Shown here: one piece after another, positions 34,736 through 45,513 of the stretch | Layout of the letters: each line of letters starts with the position of its first letter | How positions within the stretch are numbered: position 1 is the first letter of the stretch | From: Breviolum minutum Mf 1.05b.01 | Taxonomy: Eukaryota; Sar; Dinophyceae; Suessiales; Symbiodiniaceae | NCBI GenBank assembly: GCA_000507305.1 | Contig: DF239799.1 | Location: 62,001 to 126,000, forward strand | DNA: 64,000 nt | Direction of reading: 5' to 3' | The notes under the pieces: model-generated | What the model was told of the DNA's origin: nothing | The model's database searches: none | What the model saw: the letters and a program-made list of their open reading frames with translations, nothing else | Made by a program: the position numbers and the translations under genes

Positions 34736-35229
34736 TCTAGTGCACTCCCGAAGTAAGTTTCGGGGCAAGAAGTTCATATCTCTCAATAAAGGCTGAATGT
34801 TATAGAAGCTATATAAGTGCTATCTTTGGTTGGCACCACCCTGGTTTCAACTAGGCAGCATGAGAAGGATCTTTGCCTCTCATGTGAGTTCATCGCGGGT
34901 CTTCTTGCCAAATGTGAAACCTCAATATAGGTGGTGTGCCGGTGTGGCAGTCAGACTCTCTTCTATTCTAGTCATTCTTTGCATACATGATGACATGACA
35001 CAACAGAAAAGCAAGGAAACTTAGTGAACTCCCCTGCGCTTCAAGAAGAGGTCAACCCGCGCAGCAAGCTTGAAAGAATCTTCCTGTCAGGTCTCTTGCA
35101 AGGCAGTGTGCACATAAAGTAATCACAAATACATACAAATACTCGGATGGAACCCTTTCTCTGACGGACATCCTTTCGCTTTGATTCACCTGATTAGATC
35201 TAGAATCTAGCTTGCATTTCAAAGCAGCC

Positions 35230-35521
35230 CAGGACACATTCCGATTTCAATTTAAGCCTCTCCGCAATCTCAACATGCCCGCCCCACATCTCCCGGAACA
35301 CCAGCTGGGCCTGCGGAGGAGGTGGAGGTGGTGGCGATGGCTCGGCTCCTGTTTGGCTTGAAATGGTTCTGCATCACATCCCATGCGGATAGAAAAACAT
35401 CGAATCTATCCGAATTCCACTGCAACAGCCCGACAGTATACCTCTAGCCTGGCAAGAGACTGCCTTCAACATCTGACAGCCATGACTCGGGATTAAATCC
35501 GAGCTGTGATTCAGTGATGTC
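35230..35521 (-). CDS. Two exons of an unidentified Pro-rich protein
   Basis: Exon 35521-35449 (AAG|G acceptor, GC donor) encodes DITESQLGFNPESWLSDVEG. An exon from about 35355 begins EPSPPPPPPPQAQLVFREMW and continues GGHVEIAERLKLKSE. No family is recognised. The Walker A exon lies next downstream and could belong to the same gene. Confidence 0.45.
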
Positions 35522-35953
35522 CTTGATCTGGAGGAAGCATGTGCTGGAGCTGTTGTAGCAAGCTATCCAACCGACCTCACCAACTCAGCATGCCACTCAT
35601 GGCCCAAGATGTTGAACAAGGGACCGAGGGCTGCCCATTTAAAAAAAAAAATGGAACATGGTTGGAACATGGCATCTATTGGTCCAGCCTTGATCCACTG
35701 TATCACTGTCATGGCGAGACCTTTGCAAACCATCCCAAAGCTGCTCTTGTGAGACCTGGATGCCGAAAGAACATCCAATGGATACGTCATAAGACAGCAT
35801 ATCATATATTGCCATTTATTGCCATCATAGTGCTTAAGAAAACAAGAGAAGCTTTGGTATCCAAGGGCGAATGATGGCAAATAGAAACAAGATGTAATGC
35901 TTTCCGCACAACAAAAAGGAAAAACTCGCAACATCTGCAAGCCATTGGTGATA

Positions 35954-37252
35954 TCAAGACACAAAGCTTCCCAAAGTCTCTGTAGCCACAACCTCTGGAG
36001 ATGCGCTGCTAGCTTGTCCAGTGATACTGTCCAGGGATATGATGGGAAGCACCTCACCCCACGAACTGCCCGTGCCAGCCGTGGCCATCTCCGGCAATTT
36101 GGTCTGATCGGCATTGATTCCAGGCATTTCATGGGTATCCTGAGATGCCTCAACCACAGATCCGCTTGAGAAAGTTAAAGCCTGCGACCTCGTCATGCTC
36201 TGGTTGAATGACATCGTGGCAGATAAATTGGCTGCTTCACATGAAAAAGTCTCCCACAATGGACCTTCAGCTAGCAAATGGGCTGCCTCTGGCCTCTTTG
36301 TCGGGTCCTTGTCCAGAAATCTGCCCACAAGATTGATCAAAGCAGGCGAATAGCCTCCCAGGCGCAATGGCGCATCATCGTAGTCGTTGAATGCAATCTG
36401 GTACACCAGAGATAAGACATTTGAACCAACAAATGGTAATCTCAAGGCCATTAACTCATAGAGAACAACACCAATAGCCCAAAGATCAACTGCCGATGCA
36501 TAACGCTGATTCCAAAGGAGTTCTGGGGCCATGTATGCCGGCGTTCCAACACAGCCAGACGCTGATTTGCCAGTTTCAACTGCTGTAGAGATTCCAAAGT
36601 CACCCAGCTTGCATGTTCGCCAGGTGTCCTTTAGGAAAATGTTCATTGCCTTCAGATCTCTGTGAATAATGTCTTTCTGATGCACATGCTCTAGCCCTTT
36701 CAACATCTGCTGTAGCCAACTCAGGATCAATACCTCTTCAAGATGCTTTCCGGACTGACTTGCCGCCTGCCCTGGTACTCTCAAATCTCCATTCTCACCG
36801 CACTCCATAACAAACGTGAGGCGGCTTGATTCAGGGCCAGCACCGACCCACCAGAATTCAATGTACTCAATGATGCATTCATGTCTCAGACTTTTTAAGA
36901 TTTTCACTTCTTGCAGAGCACGCCGTCGCTCCTGTTCATCCATCCCTCGCAACGCCATGGCCTTTACCACAAACTGCTGTTCTGGCACACCCAAGCGATT
37001 CACAACCATCACCGTAGCGGTGGTTGAGCCTCCTAAGCGTTTGATGGGCTGATAGCCATGGGACTCCAAAGAGATTTCAGCTGCCATCCGATGCAACGAA
37101 GCTGCTGCAGCCGCTTCTTCAGCTGCCCTGGCAACATTTACCTCCGCCCCGCTGGAAGTGGGAACTTTTTCAGCAGCTTTTGCATCAGCTTCACAGTGAG
37201 CTCCCAATGATGCGCCTCCAATGGATTTGAGAAGTTCTTCGAAACGTTCCAT
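35954..37252 (-). CDS. NEK-like Ser/Thr protein kinase, tandem copy 1 (intronless)
   Basis: The product is 432 residues in one open frame. Kinase landmarks are all present: glycine loop GGSTTATV (74-81), Lys in FVVKAM (97), alpha-C Glu in LQEVKIL (115), IIHRDLKAMNIF (195-206), KLGDFGIST (215-223), GTPAYMAPEL (236-245) and DLWAIGVVLYELM (256-268). HRDLK-x-x-N-IFL and the short activation loop resemble NEK kinases, which act in cell cycle and cilia control in other eukaryotes; the role here is not shown. The 70-residue N-terminal extension (MERFEELLKSIGG) is helical and Ala-rich, and the C-terminal tail is Ser/Thr-rich. The next gene upstream is a second copy whose kinase exon is about 99% identical. 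Copy 1 has no introns where copy 2 has two. Confidence 0.95.
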   Translation of the reverse strand: MERFEELLKSIGGASLGAHCEADAKAAEKVPTSSGAEVNVARAAEEAAAAASLHRMAAEISLESHGYQPIKRLGGSTTATVMVVNRLGVPEQQFVVKAMALRGMDEQERRRALQEVKILKSLRHECIIEYIEFWWVGAGPESSRLTFVMECGENGDLRVPGQAASQSGKHLEEVLILSWLQQMLKGLEHVHQKDIIHRDLKAMNIFLKDTWRTCKLGDFGISTAVETGKSASGCVGTPAYMAPELLWNQRYASAVDLWAIGVVLYELMALRLPFVGSNVLSLVYQIAFNDYDDAPLRLGGYSPALINLVGRFLDKDPTKRPEAAHLLAEGPLWETFSCEAANLSATMSFNQSMTRSQALTFSSGSVVEASQDTHEMPGINADQTKLPEMATAGTGSSWGEVLPIISLDSITGQASSASPEVVATETLGSFVS

Positions 37253-37369
37253 GGAAATGGAATCGCTCTCCTCTCCTCACATGACCCAAACTCACTACAC
37301 TCTTTTCGACTTTCAAAACCCCCAAAAAAAAGAAACAGTCAAAACGAATCCAACTGCCCAATAATATAA

Positions 37370-38869
37370 CTAATATCTATTCTCGAGCACAGCAAATTGC
37401 CCTAAAGACTTCGTCTTCTCAATTTGCCAAAAGGAGTTTCGTGTCTTGAGCAATTCCTCCCACAACATGGCGTTTGAGACCACGCTGCCCAAAGTCTCAG
37501 CAGTCACTAAAGTCGCAGGAATAGGCTGCTCCGCAAGGCCATAGATGGATGCAGCATCACTGGCCATAGAACCAAGAATTGCTATGGCTTCACCCCACGA
37601 ACTGCCCGTGCCAGCCGTGGCCATCTCCGGCAATTTGGTCTGATCGGCATTGATTCCAGGCATTTCATGGGTATCCTGGGATGCCTCAACCACAGATCCG
37701 CTTGAGAAAGTCAAAGCCTGCGACCTCGTCATGCTCTGGTTGAATGACATCGTGGCAGATAAATTGGCTGCTTCACATGAAAAAGTCTCCCACAATGGAC
37801 CTTCAGCTAGCAAATGGGCTGCCTCTGGCCTCTTTGTCGGGTCCTTGTCAAGAAACCTGCCCACGAGATTAATCAAAGCAGGCGAATAGCCTCCCAGGCG
37901 CAATGGCGCATCATCGTAGTCGTTGAATGCAATCTGGTACACCAGAGATAAGACATTTGAACCAACAAATGGCAATCTCAAGGCCATTAACTCATAGAGA
38001 ACAACACCAATAGCCCAAAGATCAACTGCCGATGCATAACGCTGATTCCAAAGGAGTTCTGGGGCCATGTATGCCGGCGTTCCAACACAGCCAGACGCTG
38101 ATTTGCCAGTTTCAACTGCTGTAGAGATTCCAAAGTCACCCAGCTTGCATGTTCGCCAGGTGTCCTTTAGGAAAATGTTCATTGCCTTCAGATCTCTGTG
38201 AATAATGTCTTTCTGATGCACATGCTCTAGCCCTTTCAACATCTGCTGTAGCCAACTCAGGATCAATACCTCTTCAAGATGCTTTCCGGACTGACTTGCC
38301 GCCTGCCCTGGTACTCTCAAATCTCCATTCTCACCGCACTCCATAACAAACGTGAGGCGGCTTGATTCAGGGCCAGCACCGACCCACCAGAATTCAATGT
38401 ACTCAATGATGCATTCATGTCTCAGACTTTTTAAGATTTTCACTTCTTGCAGAGCACGCCGTCGCTCCTGTTCATCCATCCCTCGCAACGCCATGGCCTT
38501 TACCACAAACTGCTGTTCTGGCACACCCAAGCGATTCACAACCATCACCGTAGCGGTGGTTGAGCCTCCTAAACGTCGAACAGGCTCCTTGGCTGACATG
38601 GTCCCAGCTGTGCAGCTTGGAATGGCAAGTAAATTCATCACAAAATGACTAATTATGTATTATACCATTTCTTCCATCTCCCAACCTTCTTGATATTCAC
38701 GAGAATGTCAGTATGACAAACAGCTGTCATCACAGTCAGTTTGGGAAAACTACATGTTCTATCTAATTGACCGAGGCGCATAGCCGTGAGACTCCAAGGA
38801 GATCTCGGCCGCCATGCGGTGCAGGGAGGCACCCGCAGCAGCATCATGGGCTACTCGGGTCACATCAAC
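37370..38869 (-). CDS. NEK-like Ser/Thr protein kinase, tandem copy 2 (split 5' end)
   Basis: The main exon runs from 38587 to 37370 and carries the full kinase domain, with the same catalytic motifs as copy 1. The Met codons just above 38587 are intron sequence. The true upstream exon is 38869-38780 (VDVTRVAHDAAAGASLHRMA, ending LESHGY). It joins through a GC donor at 38779 and a CCAAG|G acceptor to EPVRRLGG, matching YQPIKRLGG in copy 1. The first exon, matching copy 1 residues 1-38, was not found above 38869. The C-terminus differs from copy 1 after GTGSSWGE and ends SLGQFAVLENRY. The protein should phosphorylate Ser/Thr; its substrate is unknown. Confidence 0.92.
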
Positions 38870-38899
38870 CTGGAGCTTGGATGCTGATGATACGACTGA

Positions 38900-40050
38900 T
38901 ACAATTCGAGAACTCTGGGGGTAGAACTCCCAAATAAAATCCCCAAAGAAACGTAAGAAATTACAATCGTTGGATAGGAACTGATCTTCATGACAAAGCA
39001 ATGTAGCTTGGGGGAGATCAAGCTGTTCTCTTTACAAGACTGAAAGTCAACTGTGTTGCGCTGGAACCCACTGGAAATTTGCATCTAGCTTCATCTATCC
39101 ATCCAGCTTCGTCAAATCCAATCCCAACCCTCGAACCCTCGCCTCAACTGTCGCCATGGTTTCCAGCAGGCACGCATCAGGGCATGATCCGTCAATCGAA
39201 GGTGGTGCAGGGTTTGAGTGTTTTTGCTTCATCTGAGCTGTGGTGGATGGGGTAAACACAAGTTCTTGCTACACCTGCACACTACAAATATTTTTGAAAA
39301 GGATTGGCAGAACTATCGCACTTGCGAGGAGAAAATTTTGATGATTGAAGGCTTGCGGATGCATGTGGAATTTCCCAGGAATCGGATGTAAAATGTCCAC
39401 AAATTACAGCGAAAGGTGGGTTAAAGGTGGATGCTGCAGTTCCATCACTTGACCAGCAACAGCATACATGGTGCTTCTGTCGCATCTTTTTTCTCAGGGA
39501 TGTCGGCTTCTGAAGGCACCCAAGCCTGGCAAGGCTGCACCAGGATAGGATGTCTCATGCAATGCCAACAAAAAGCCATAGAAAAGCTTCCCATTGCATC
39601 TGCACAGCTGGCACCTTTGAGATAGTCTTCCAGCTCCTGAGCCTTTTTGACGGAGAAGGGTTGCATAGGTTTGTACTTTTTGGCCTCCTCAGCAGATTGT
39701 CATGTCCGGTGTCGTTCGTGCCAGTGGCATCATAGCACTCAAACTGACTCAATGCAAAACAGTCACGAGAGGCAGGTATGGCATCCAGCGTTTCCTCAAA
39801 AGAAAACAAATACCCTAAACCCCTTGCGGGGAATTGGCGGAGCATTGACCAAGTCTGGGAAGCTCCATTCAGCCGAAAATGCATCAAAGAAAACATAAGA
39901 AAGCATTGCAGCAAAAGGATCCTGTTCTCATTGTACCACTTCTCCTGGAATTTCAGCCTTAAGGGTGGACGCGTGGACAGAATCTGATAGATGGGAGAGA
40001 TTCTCCTCCTTCCTTCTTTCCTTACTTTTGTCGTTCGTTCTTTCTTCAAT
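38900..40050. other. Spacer upstream of kinase copy 2
   Basis: The missing first exon(s) of kinase copy 2 should lie here. Open frames up to about 160 codons exist on the minus strand (40055-39555), but overlapping frames are open too, and I see no motif. Confidence 0.35.
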
Positions 40051-40059
40051 TTCATTTCA

Positions 40060-40136
40060 ATTTAATCGATCAATCAATCAATCAAATCATTCATTCATTC
40101 ATCCATTCATCCATGCAATGCAATTCAACTTACAGT

Positions 40137-40176
<40 letters not shown>

Positions 40177-40455
40177 CATCCATCCATCCATCCATCCATC
40201 CATCCATCCATCCATCCATCCATCCATCCATCCATCCATCCATCCATCCAATCACCGTCATCCATCCATCCATCCATCCAATCATCATCATCATCANCAT
40301 CCAATCAACCCGTCCATCCATCCATCCATCCATCCAATCAATCAATCAATCAATCAATCCATCCATCCATCCATCCATCCATCCATCCATCCATCCATCC
40401 ATCCATCCATCCATCCATTCATCCATCCATCCATCCATCCATCCATCCATCCATG
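40060..40455 (+). repeat. Compound ATCA / ATCC satellite with one ambiguous base
   Basis: Blocks of ATCA units alternate with long blocks of ATCC units over nearly 400 bases. Base 40297 is N, probably an assembly uncertainty in the array. Long Ser-Ile-His-Pro-type frames here are artefacts. Confidence 0.95.
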
Positions 40456-40467
40456 CAATGCATGCCT

Positions 40468-43400
40468 TCATTCCCCTTTCAGTCGTTTCTTAGAGCTGCC
40501 AAGCAGCTCTTCTGCAATCTCAACTATTGCTTGAGCACCTCCACTGGCCAATGCAGGCCGCTTTCGAGGAGAGGCCTCAGGGAAAGCCGACTTTCAATTG
40601 GATTCGTCCTGTAAAACCACTAGTGCCTCTGTACACATCTCCATGTTAGTCAAATTAGTCATGTGTATTTGATAGATGCATTTGCATGCATGCGGGTAGT
40701 GTGAGTACAAGGACATATGGCCTGGCGCTGGAGCAGGCCCATCATCAGCGCCTTCCTGTTGAGAGTTGCGTTGTGTCGGGTAACACTTGCAACGAGAAAG
40801 GCCTGACTTCTTTCTGTCGTTTTAAAGGTTGAAAGTTGGGGAATGGTTGACACTCTCCTTATCTGCCTTATCTGCATCCTTTTCGACATGGCAATATATT
40901 ATCTATTCATGTACTGTATGTATGTGTATATATATTGTGTAAAAAGCAACCAACTGTGCCAGGCCTCTTCTCGCCAGCACCTACTGGCCTCCACAGCTAC
41001 AAGTTGCAAGCATGATGCAGTCTGGTGCAACATGGCAATGGCTTCCAATGACACAGTATCCATCATATCCATCAGTATCCTGAGAATGACAAAGGCAAAA
41101 GTTCTGCCAAGTCTTAGAAAGTGACATTGTGATGAGATATGATACCTCAAATCTCACTAAGCACAGAGAAAGTGACCAATATGCGTATAGTTATATGATA
41201 GTTATACGTATAATTGTTCCTGAACATGGAAGATCCCCATATGCCTTGGCTGTGCTTTTGCTTCCACCGCCTTCCTCAGTAACAATCTCAGATGGACCCT
41301 TAAAAATGCCCTGACAAATACCATTAAGAACTGCCGTGCTTGCAACCTGACACTCCAAGAATTTATTTACATCCTTGAGACCTTCAAGGCCCGCGCTCCT
41401 CATTTCCCGATTTCAAACGTTCCTTTTTGACTGCTGGTTGTAATTCTGCAAAGCTTCGCTGGCACTGCTGGCGTTACAGCTTTTGGTGGCGGTCCACTTT
41501 GTGCTTGAGGCTTACTCACCGGAGGTTTGGCTGCTGGGACAGGCTTTCCTTAAAGAAGACAGTGCCCATACGAACAGAAACTTGGTGACTATAGTGACAA
41601 GATTGCCTGCCAAGCTGCCTAACTTTTGCTTTGACGCCTGATTGTTTGAATGCATGTTGAGACATGTTGAGACGGAGGTCATGATCCGCATCTGACACGC
41701 TGTTCTAACGGTTCGAACATTCGCTCCGAAACCCACTGGCTAAGTACCATCTGTTTGGATTGCCGCCCTTAGTCACTGCATATCGAAGGATTTGTAGATC
41801 AGCCATCTCAGCCTCTGTATCTGCCTTAGGAGCCGCCAAAGGGGCCTTGTGCGGTTGCGGCTTGGCATGCGCGATATTGGGGAGTGCAATCACAAAGCCG
41901 TTATCCTTGCTAGTTGTGGCCGCCACTATCGCATTGGTTTGGCACAGGCTAGTTCTAGTTACCATGGTAGGTTGGAATTCCATCGAGATTTTCGTCCAGA
42001 AAGGTCAACTGTTCCTTCAGTTTGCCGTCACGGTCTATATCAAACCTTGCCAGCCACAGAAGCTGCCGCGCTCTTCGCAGCCTCCTGGGGAATCAACAAA
42101 CACAACACCGAAGTAGCTCTAAGTAGGAGCTTCTTGTCTCCCATAAAGCATGAGACAAAACGTGAACTCAGTAGTGAATCATATTTGATGAAATTGAAAT
42201 TTATACAGCACTTAATAATGGTATAGATGAAGATTGCAAAAACATAGAAAGCAGGTCCGTATTGGGACCATGTTCAATGGGAGTCAGGTGAGCTACGAGT
42301 AGATATGTTGTGTGCATGCTTGGGCAGGCATAGAGTGCATACGCGTTCCGGACCTGCTTATTCTTTATTTTTCATTGCTTTCTGAACTTCCATTCACAAC
42401 TCAGACTGGCAAAATTTGAACACCAAAAATATGTGCAAACAAACAGAAGCAAACACTAGTTACTAGTTGTGACGTGTACCAAACAAGTTGCAAAAAGAAA
42501 AGGAACCTGGAAAGACAAAGAACTCAGCAGTCCTTAGCTGCTGCAACCAAGGCAGAACGACCGGCTTGGCCGGGAGCTACCTTAGTCTCAGGATGCCATG
42601 ACTTGGTCTGCCTTTTCAAAGTCTCTCTGCCTCAAGAGCTGGGTCGACTCTCTCATAATGTCACTTACCGTTATGCGATACAGCATATCGAATTCAATGA
42701 TTTAGATGTAGATTTTTACCAGTGCAACTATACAAGTGGAAATGTCTGATGATTTTTGGTGAACGTGGAGATCATCCTCAATCTATTGATCCTACACTTC
42801 AGCAACGCTGCCTTGGGAGGATCAGCTTTTGCCTCAAAGGTTGGATTGCTGCAACGGAAATTCAACAGGACATTGCAAGGGAAATCCACCTGGCCTTCCC
42901 TTCAATTCCACCTGGCTTTGCTTGTGGTGCCACCTGGCCATCATGAAAACCGGTAGGCATAGGGTTTAACACCTAGGTACCTTCAATAAAAAGGATCCAC
43001 ATATTTTTTCAGGCATAGAAATCATACATATATATATAGATATATACTGCCTTTGTGAAATAAATGGGATGAAGCTGTGTTGTCTGACCTTGGGATCTGC
43101 AGGCTTGGGTGCAGCCACCGCCTTTGGTGCAGCCACCGCCTTTGGCTGCTCGGGTGTAGCGGCTTGGCTAGCCTGTGCAACATTGAGATGTCTTGGGAAG
43201 GACATGGAAATATTGAAAACCTTGCCTCATCTCAAACCTTAAAGCGACATTTTCCCATAGATACAACTGGCCTTAGGGTCAGCTGCTGGCTTGGCAGCAG
43301 GGGCTGCTGGTGTTGTGCCAGCCTGTGTCTGACACGCTGATTTTGCTTCAACAGCCTTCTGTCTGTATTAGTATTGACAAAAATGAAATTGCTCGGTTTG

Positions 43401-43743
43401 GTGATCCAGGTCGCCTTGGGGTCAGCTACAACAGGCTTTGCGACCACCTATCAAGTGGTTTGATGCAAATCCAAGTCGTTGGAAATTCCCTTGCATCAAT
43501 AGCCGCATGCACGCACTAGCACTGTGAAACTTGCACCAGTAGGAGTCAAGTGTCAGATCTGGCCCCATCAAAACAAATAGAATAATTTTGACATATGACA
43601 TCTCATCATCTCGAGATAAATTGGGGCAAAGTGTTTGGACAATCCCCTTCACCCTCTTTCTCTGTCCGACCCCACCCATCACAAGAGGCCTTGACGTTGT
43701 CAGCGGGTTTAGCTGCAGATGGCGTTGAGGCTGGCACCGCCAC
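40468..43743 (-). CDS. Pro/Ala/Lys-rich microexon gene, 3' part
   Basis: A run of small exons, each bounded by AG|G and usually ending -DPK, -AK or similar before a GT, GC or GA donor. They include 43743-43690 ([18 protein letters not shown]), 43447-43415 ([11 protein letters not shown]), 43322-43272 ([17 protein letters not shown]), 43172-43089 ([17 protein letters not shown], then [11 protein letters not shown]), near 42930, near 42585 ([16 protein letters not shown]), near 42090, 41860-41780, near 41550 ([16 protein letters not shown]) and near 41390-41250. The terminal exon is 40575-40468 ([20 protein letters not shown], then [14 protein letters not shown]) with its stop. The composition suggests a flexible or histone-H1-like basic linker protein; that is inference. 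A Cys-rich stretch near 41090-41000 may be a further exon. It may be continuous with the similar exons at 45.5-48.6 kb. Confidence 0.6.
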
Positions 43744-44045
43744 CTACAACTGCCGTATTTTCCTCACAAACAGTCATTTCTACATTATATATATATATAT
43801 ATACTGTACAAGGCATTCATTTACTTCTACTATGTCGAGTATCACCTTCACATTGCAGCAAAGGCATCTCTTGATCAACACTGTTTTGGCAACTCAGCAA
43901 GGCTGTTCGGGTCTCCGTGGCAGGAAACCGAAAGCCAGAAAATTCCCGTACTGGATTGCGACTTTGTCGCAAGCCTGCACCAAAAAAAAAGCCTTCTACT
44001 GCCACTGTTCTGCCAGCAAGCTCAAACAGCTTGCACACTTTGCAC

Positions 44046-44861
44046 TCACAACAAGTTCAAGAAGCCAAGAATCACTGCCCCAAACCACAATCCGTGATTG
44101 TGAGCAGATCCCATGGCCAACATGTCAGGGTTTTCAAACCTGATCTCCTCAGCCTCAGAGGATGGTTTCACTTCAGTGGACTCGGTAGAATTCTGGCCTC
44201 CTGTGGCCAACACATCCAGGGTCATCGTCTGAATCGTCAATTTGGATGCATCATAAGCCCCGTCTTGCACCATGGGAATCAAAATCGCCACTGAGGAAAT
44301 GGACTGATGATTAATGCTGCGGCACTGGGCATCCTCAGCACAGGGGCGGATGCCTCCCATCATCAATTCCTCTCCATGGAAATCACTCCATTTCAACCAG
44401 AGGTTGTGGTCACCATCGTTGTTCACCTTCACTGCTGCAATGAATCTCACATCTGTGCGATCATCACTCAAACGGACCTTGAAGTGCTGAAGCTTGCTGT
44501 TGGAGAAAGCCATCTCAAGGCCATCATACTTGGCCAAGCCACTTGTAAGAGCAGCCTGCGGCAATGTGCCCTCAAGGATGCTGAACATCTTGGTCATATT
44601 GAAGGCGGTATCCATCTCCACGCTTCCTCTGACCACACTGACAGATGCCGTTTGGTGGACAGGGCACCTTGCAACACGAGCAGGCACAGCCCAAGTGGAA
44701 GCATTGAAGATGCTCAATTTCTCAGAAGCGTCTACCTGTTGATCCTGGGCAGTCACCTCATCCCACTCTGGAAGAGACACTTGCGGAGATGATGTGCTGC
44801 TTTGGCCGAAGGATGGCACAAAGCCAAGACACAACAACGCACTGCGAAGCAAAAAGGCCAT
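44046..44861 (-). CDS. Intronless secreted, possibly GPI-anchored, protein
   Basis: The frame opens at 44930, but I prefer the Met at 44861 because it starts a clear signal peptide (MAFLLRSALLCLGFVPSFG). That gives about 271 residues. The mature part is mixed alpha/beta in composition, with four Cys and a few N-x-S/T sites. It ends in a short hydrophobic tail (GLWFGAVILGFLNLL) after a small-residue stretch, as in GPI-anchored proteins. No family is recognised; the pattern fits a cell-surface or extracellular protein. The gene is uninterrupted and sits on the same strand between two runs of Pro/Ala/Lys microexons (43.7 and 45.5 kb). It is therefore either a nested gene or the separator of two related genes. 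Confidence 0.75.
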   Translation of the reverse strand: MAFLLRSALLCLGFVPSFGQSSTSSPQVSLPEWDEVTAQDQQVDASEKLSIFNASTWAVPARVARCPVHQTASVSVVRGSVEMDTAFNMTKMFSILEGTLPQAALTSGLAKYDGLEMAFSNSKLQHFKVRLSDDRTDVRFIAAVKVNNDGDHNLWLKWSDFHGEELMMGGIRPCAEDAQCRSINHQSISSVAILIPMVQDGAYDASKLTIQTMTLDVLATGGQNSTESTEVKPSSEAEEIRFENPDMLAMGSAHNHGLWFGAVILGFLNLL

Positions 44862-44977
44862 CGAGAAAGTGCTCGCAAGTCGGTCAAGTGGGTCAAATTG
44901 CTTCTGAGTTGCAAGGGCTTGGTTCACCACAGGCTGCGGAACTATACTTCCTGCCCTCTACCTTCTACACAACTAGC

Positions 44978-45328
44978 TCAAACGATCAACACAAAAAGGA
45001 CAAAAGACATGGATCCAATGCCCAAATCCAGTGCCTGCCCCTGACCTGTCCCTGGCATCGGCAAGCGAGGTGCTGGAACTCCGATGACCTGAGTTCCAGA
45101 GTCTGGTGGAGCAAATGTCGCACAGGCATTCAGAAGCTCAGCCGCCGGGCAGGTCGAGTTGATCCTTGGTGCAACTAAAACGGAAAATCTGCGAAAGCCA
45201 AACAAACCACCAAGTCTTGGCCCCGGACGCGGGGCCTGCACGTGCTTCAGCGGTACACCTGGAACTTGAGGCACGCGTGCAGGCCTGATGGGCCTGAGAG
45301 TCATGTCCAAGAAAAATCGCAAGACCAA
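44978..45328 (-). CDS. Coding-like frame, possible linker exons
   Basis: The frame contains CPAAELLNACATFAPPDSG and ends with a hydrophobic tail. In a second frame AEARAGPASGAK fits the Pro/Ala microexon style near 45260-45220. Which frame is used is not clear. Confidence 0.3.
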   Translation of the reverse strand: MVLRFFLDMTLRPIRPARVPQVPGVPLKHVQAPRPGPRLGGLFGFRRFSVLVAPRINSTCPAAELLNACATFAPPDSGTQVIGVPAPRLPMPGTGQGQALDLGIGSMSFVLFVLIV

Positions 45329-45513
45329 AATTCATGAAGTTCAATCATATCAATCCTCCAAGATCTGCCGGCAGAAGTAACCAAAAGCAACAACTGCCCA
45401 AGACCTGACTTCACTTCACCCTGGCGGATCCAAGACTAAGGTGCAGGCGACGAATCCATGGCCTACGCAGTTTCTAGCAGGCTGAAGCAGGCATGAATAA
45501 AAAATAAATCCAC

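Noticed and set aside
37370..38641. Start of kinase copy 2 at the Met codons just above 38587
   Set aside because: The codons before EPVRRLGG are intron sequence; the aligned N-terminal exon is at 38869-38780.
40113..40493. Ser-Ile-His-Pro repeat protein of 126 residues
   Set aside because: Pure translation of an ATCC/ATCA satellite, including an ambiguous base.
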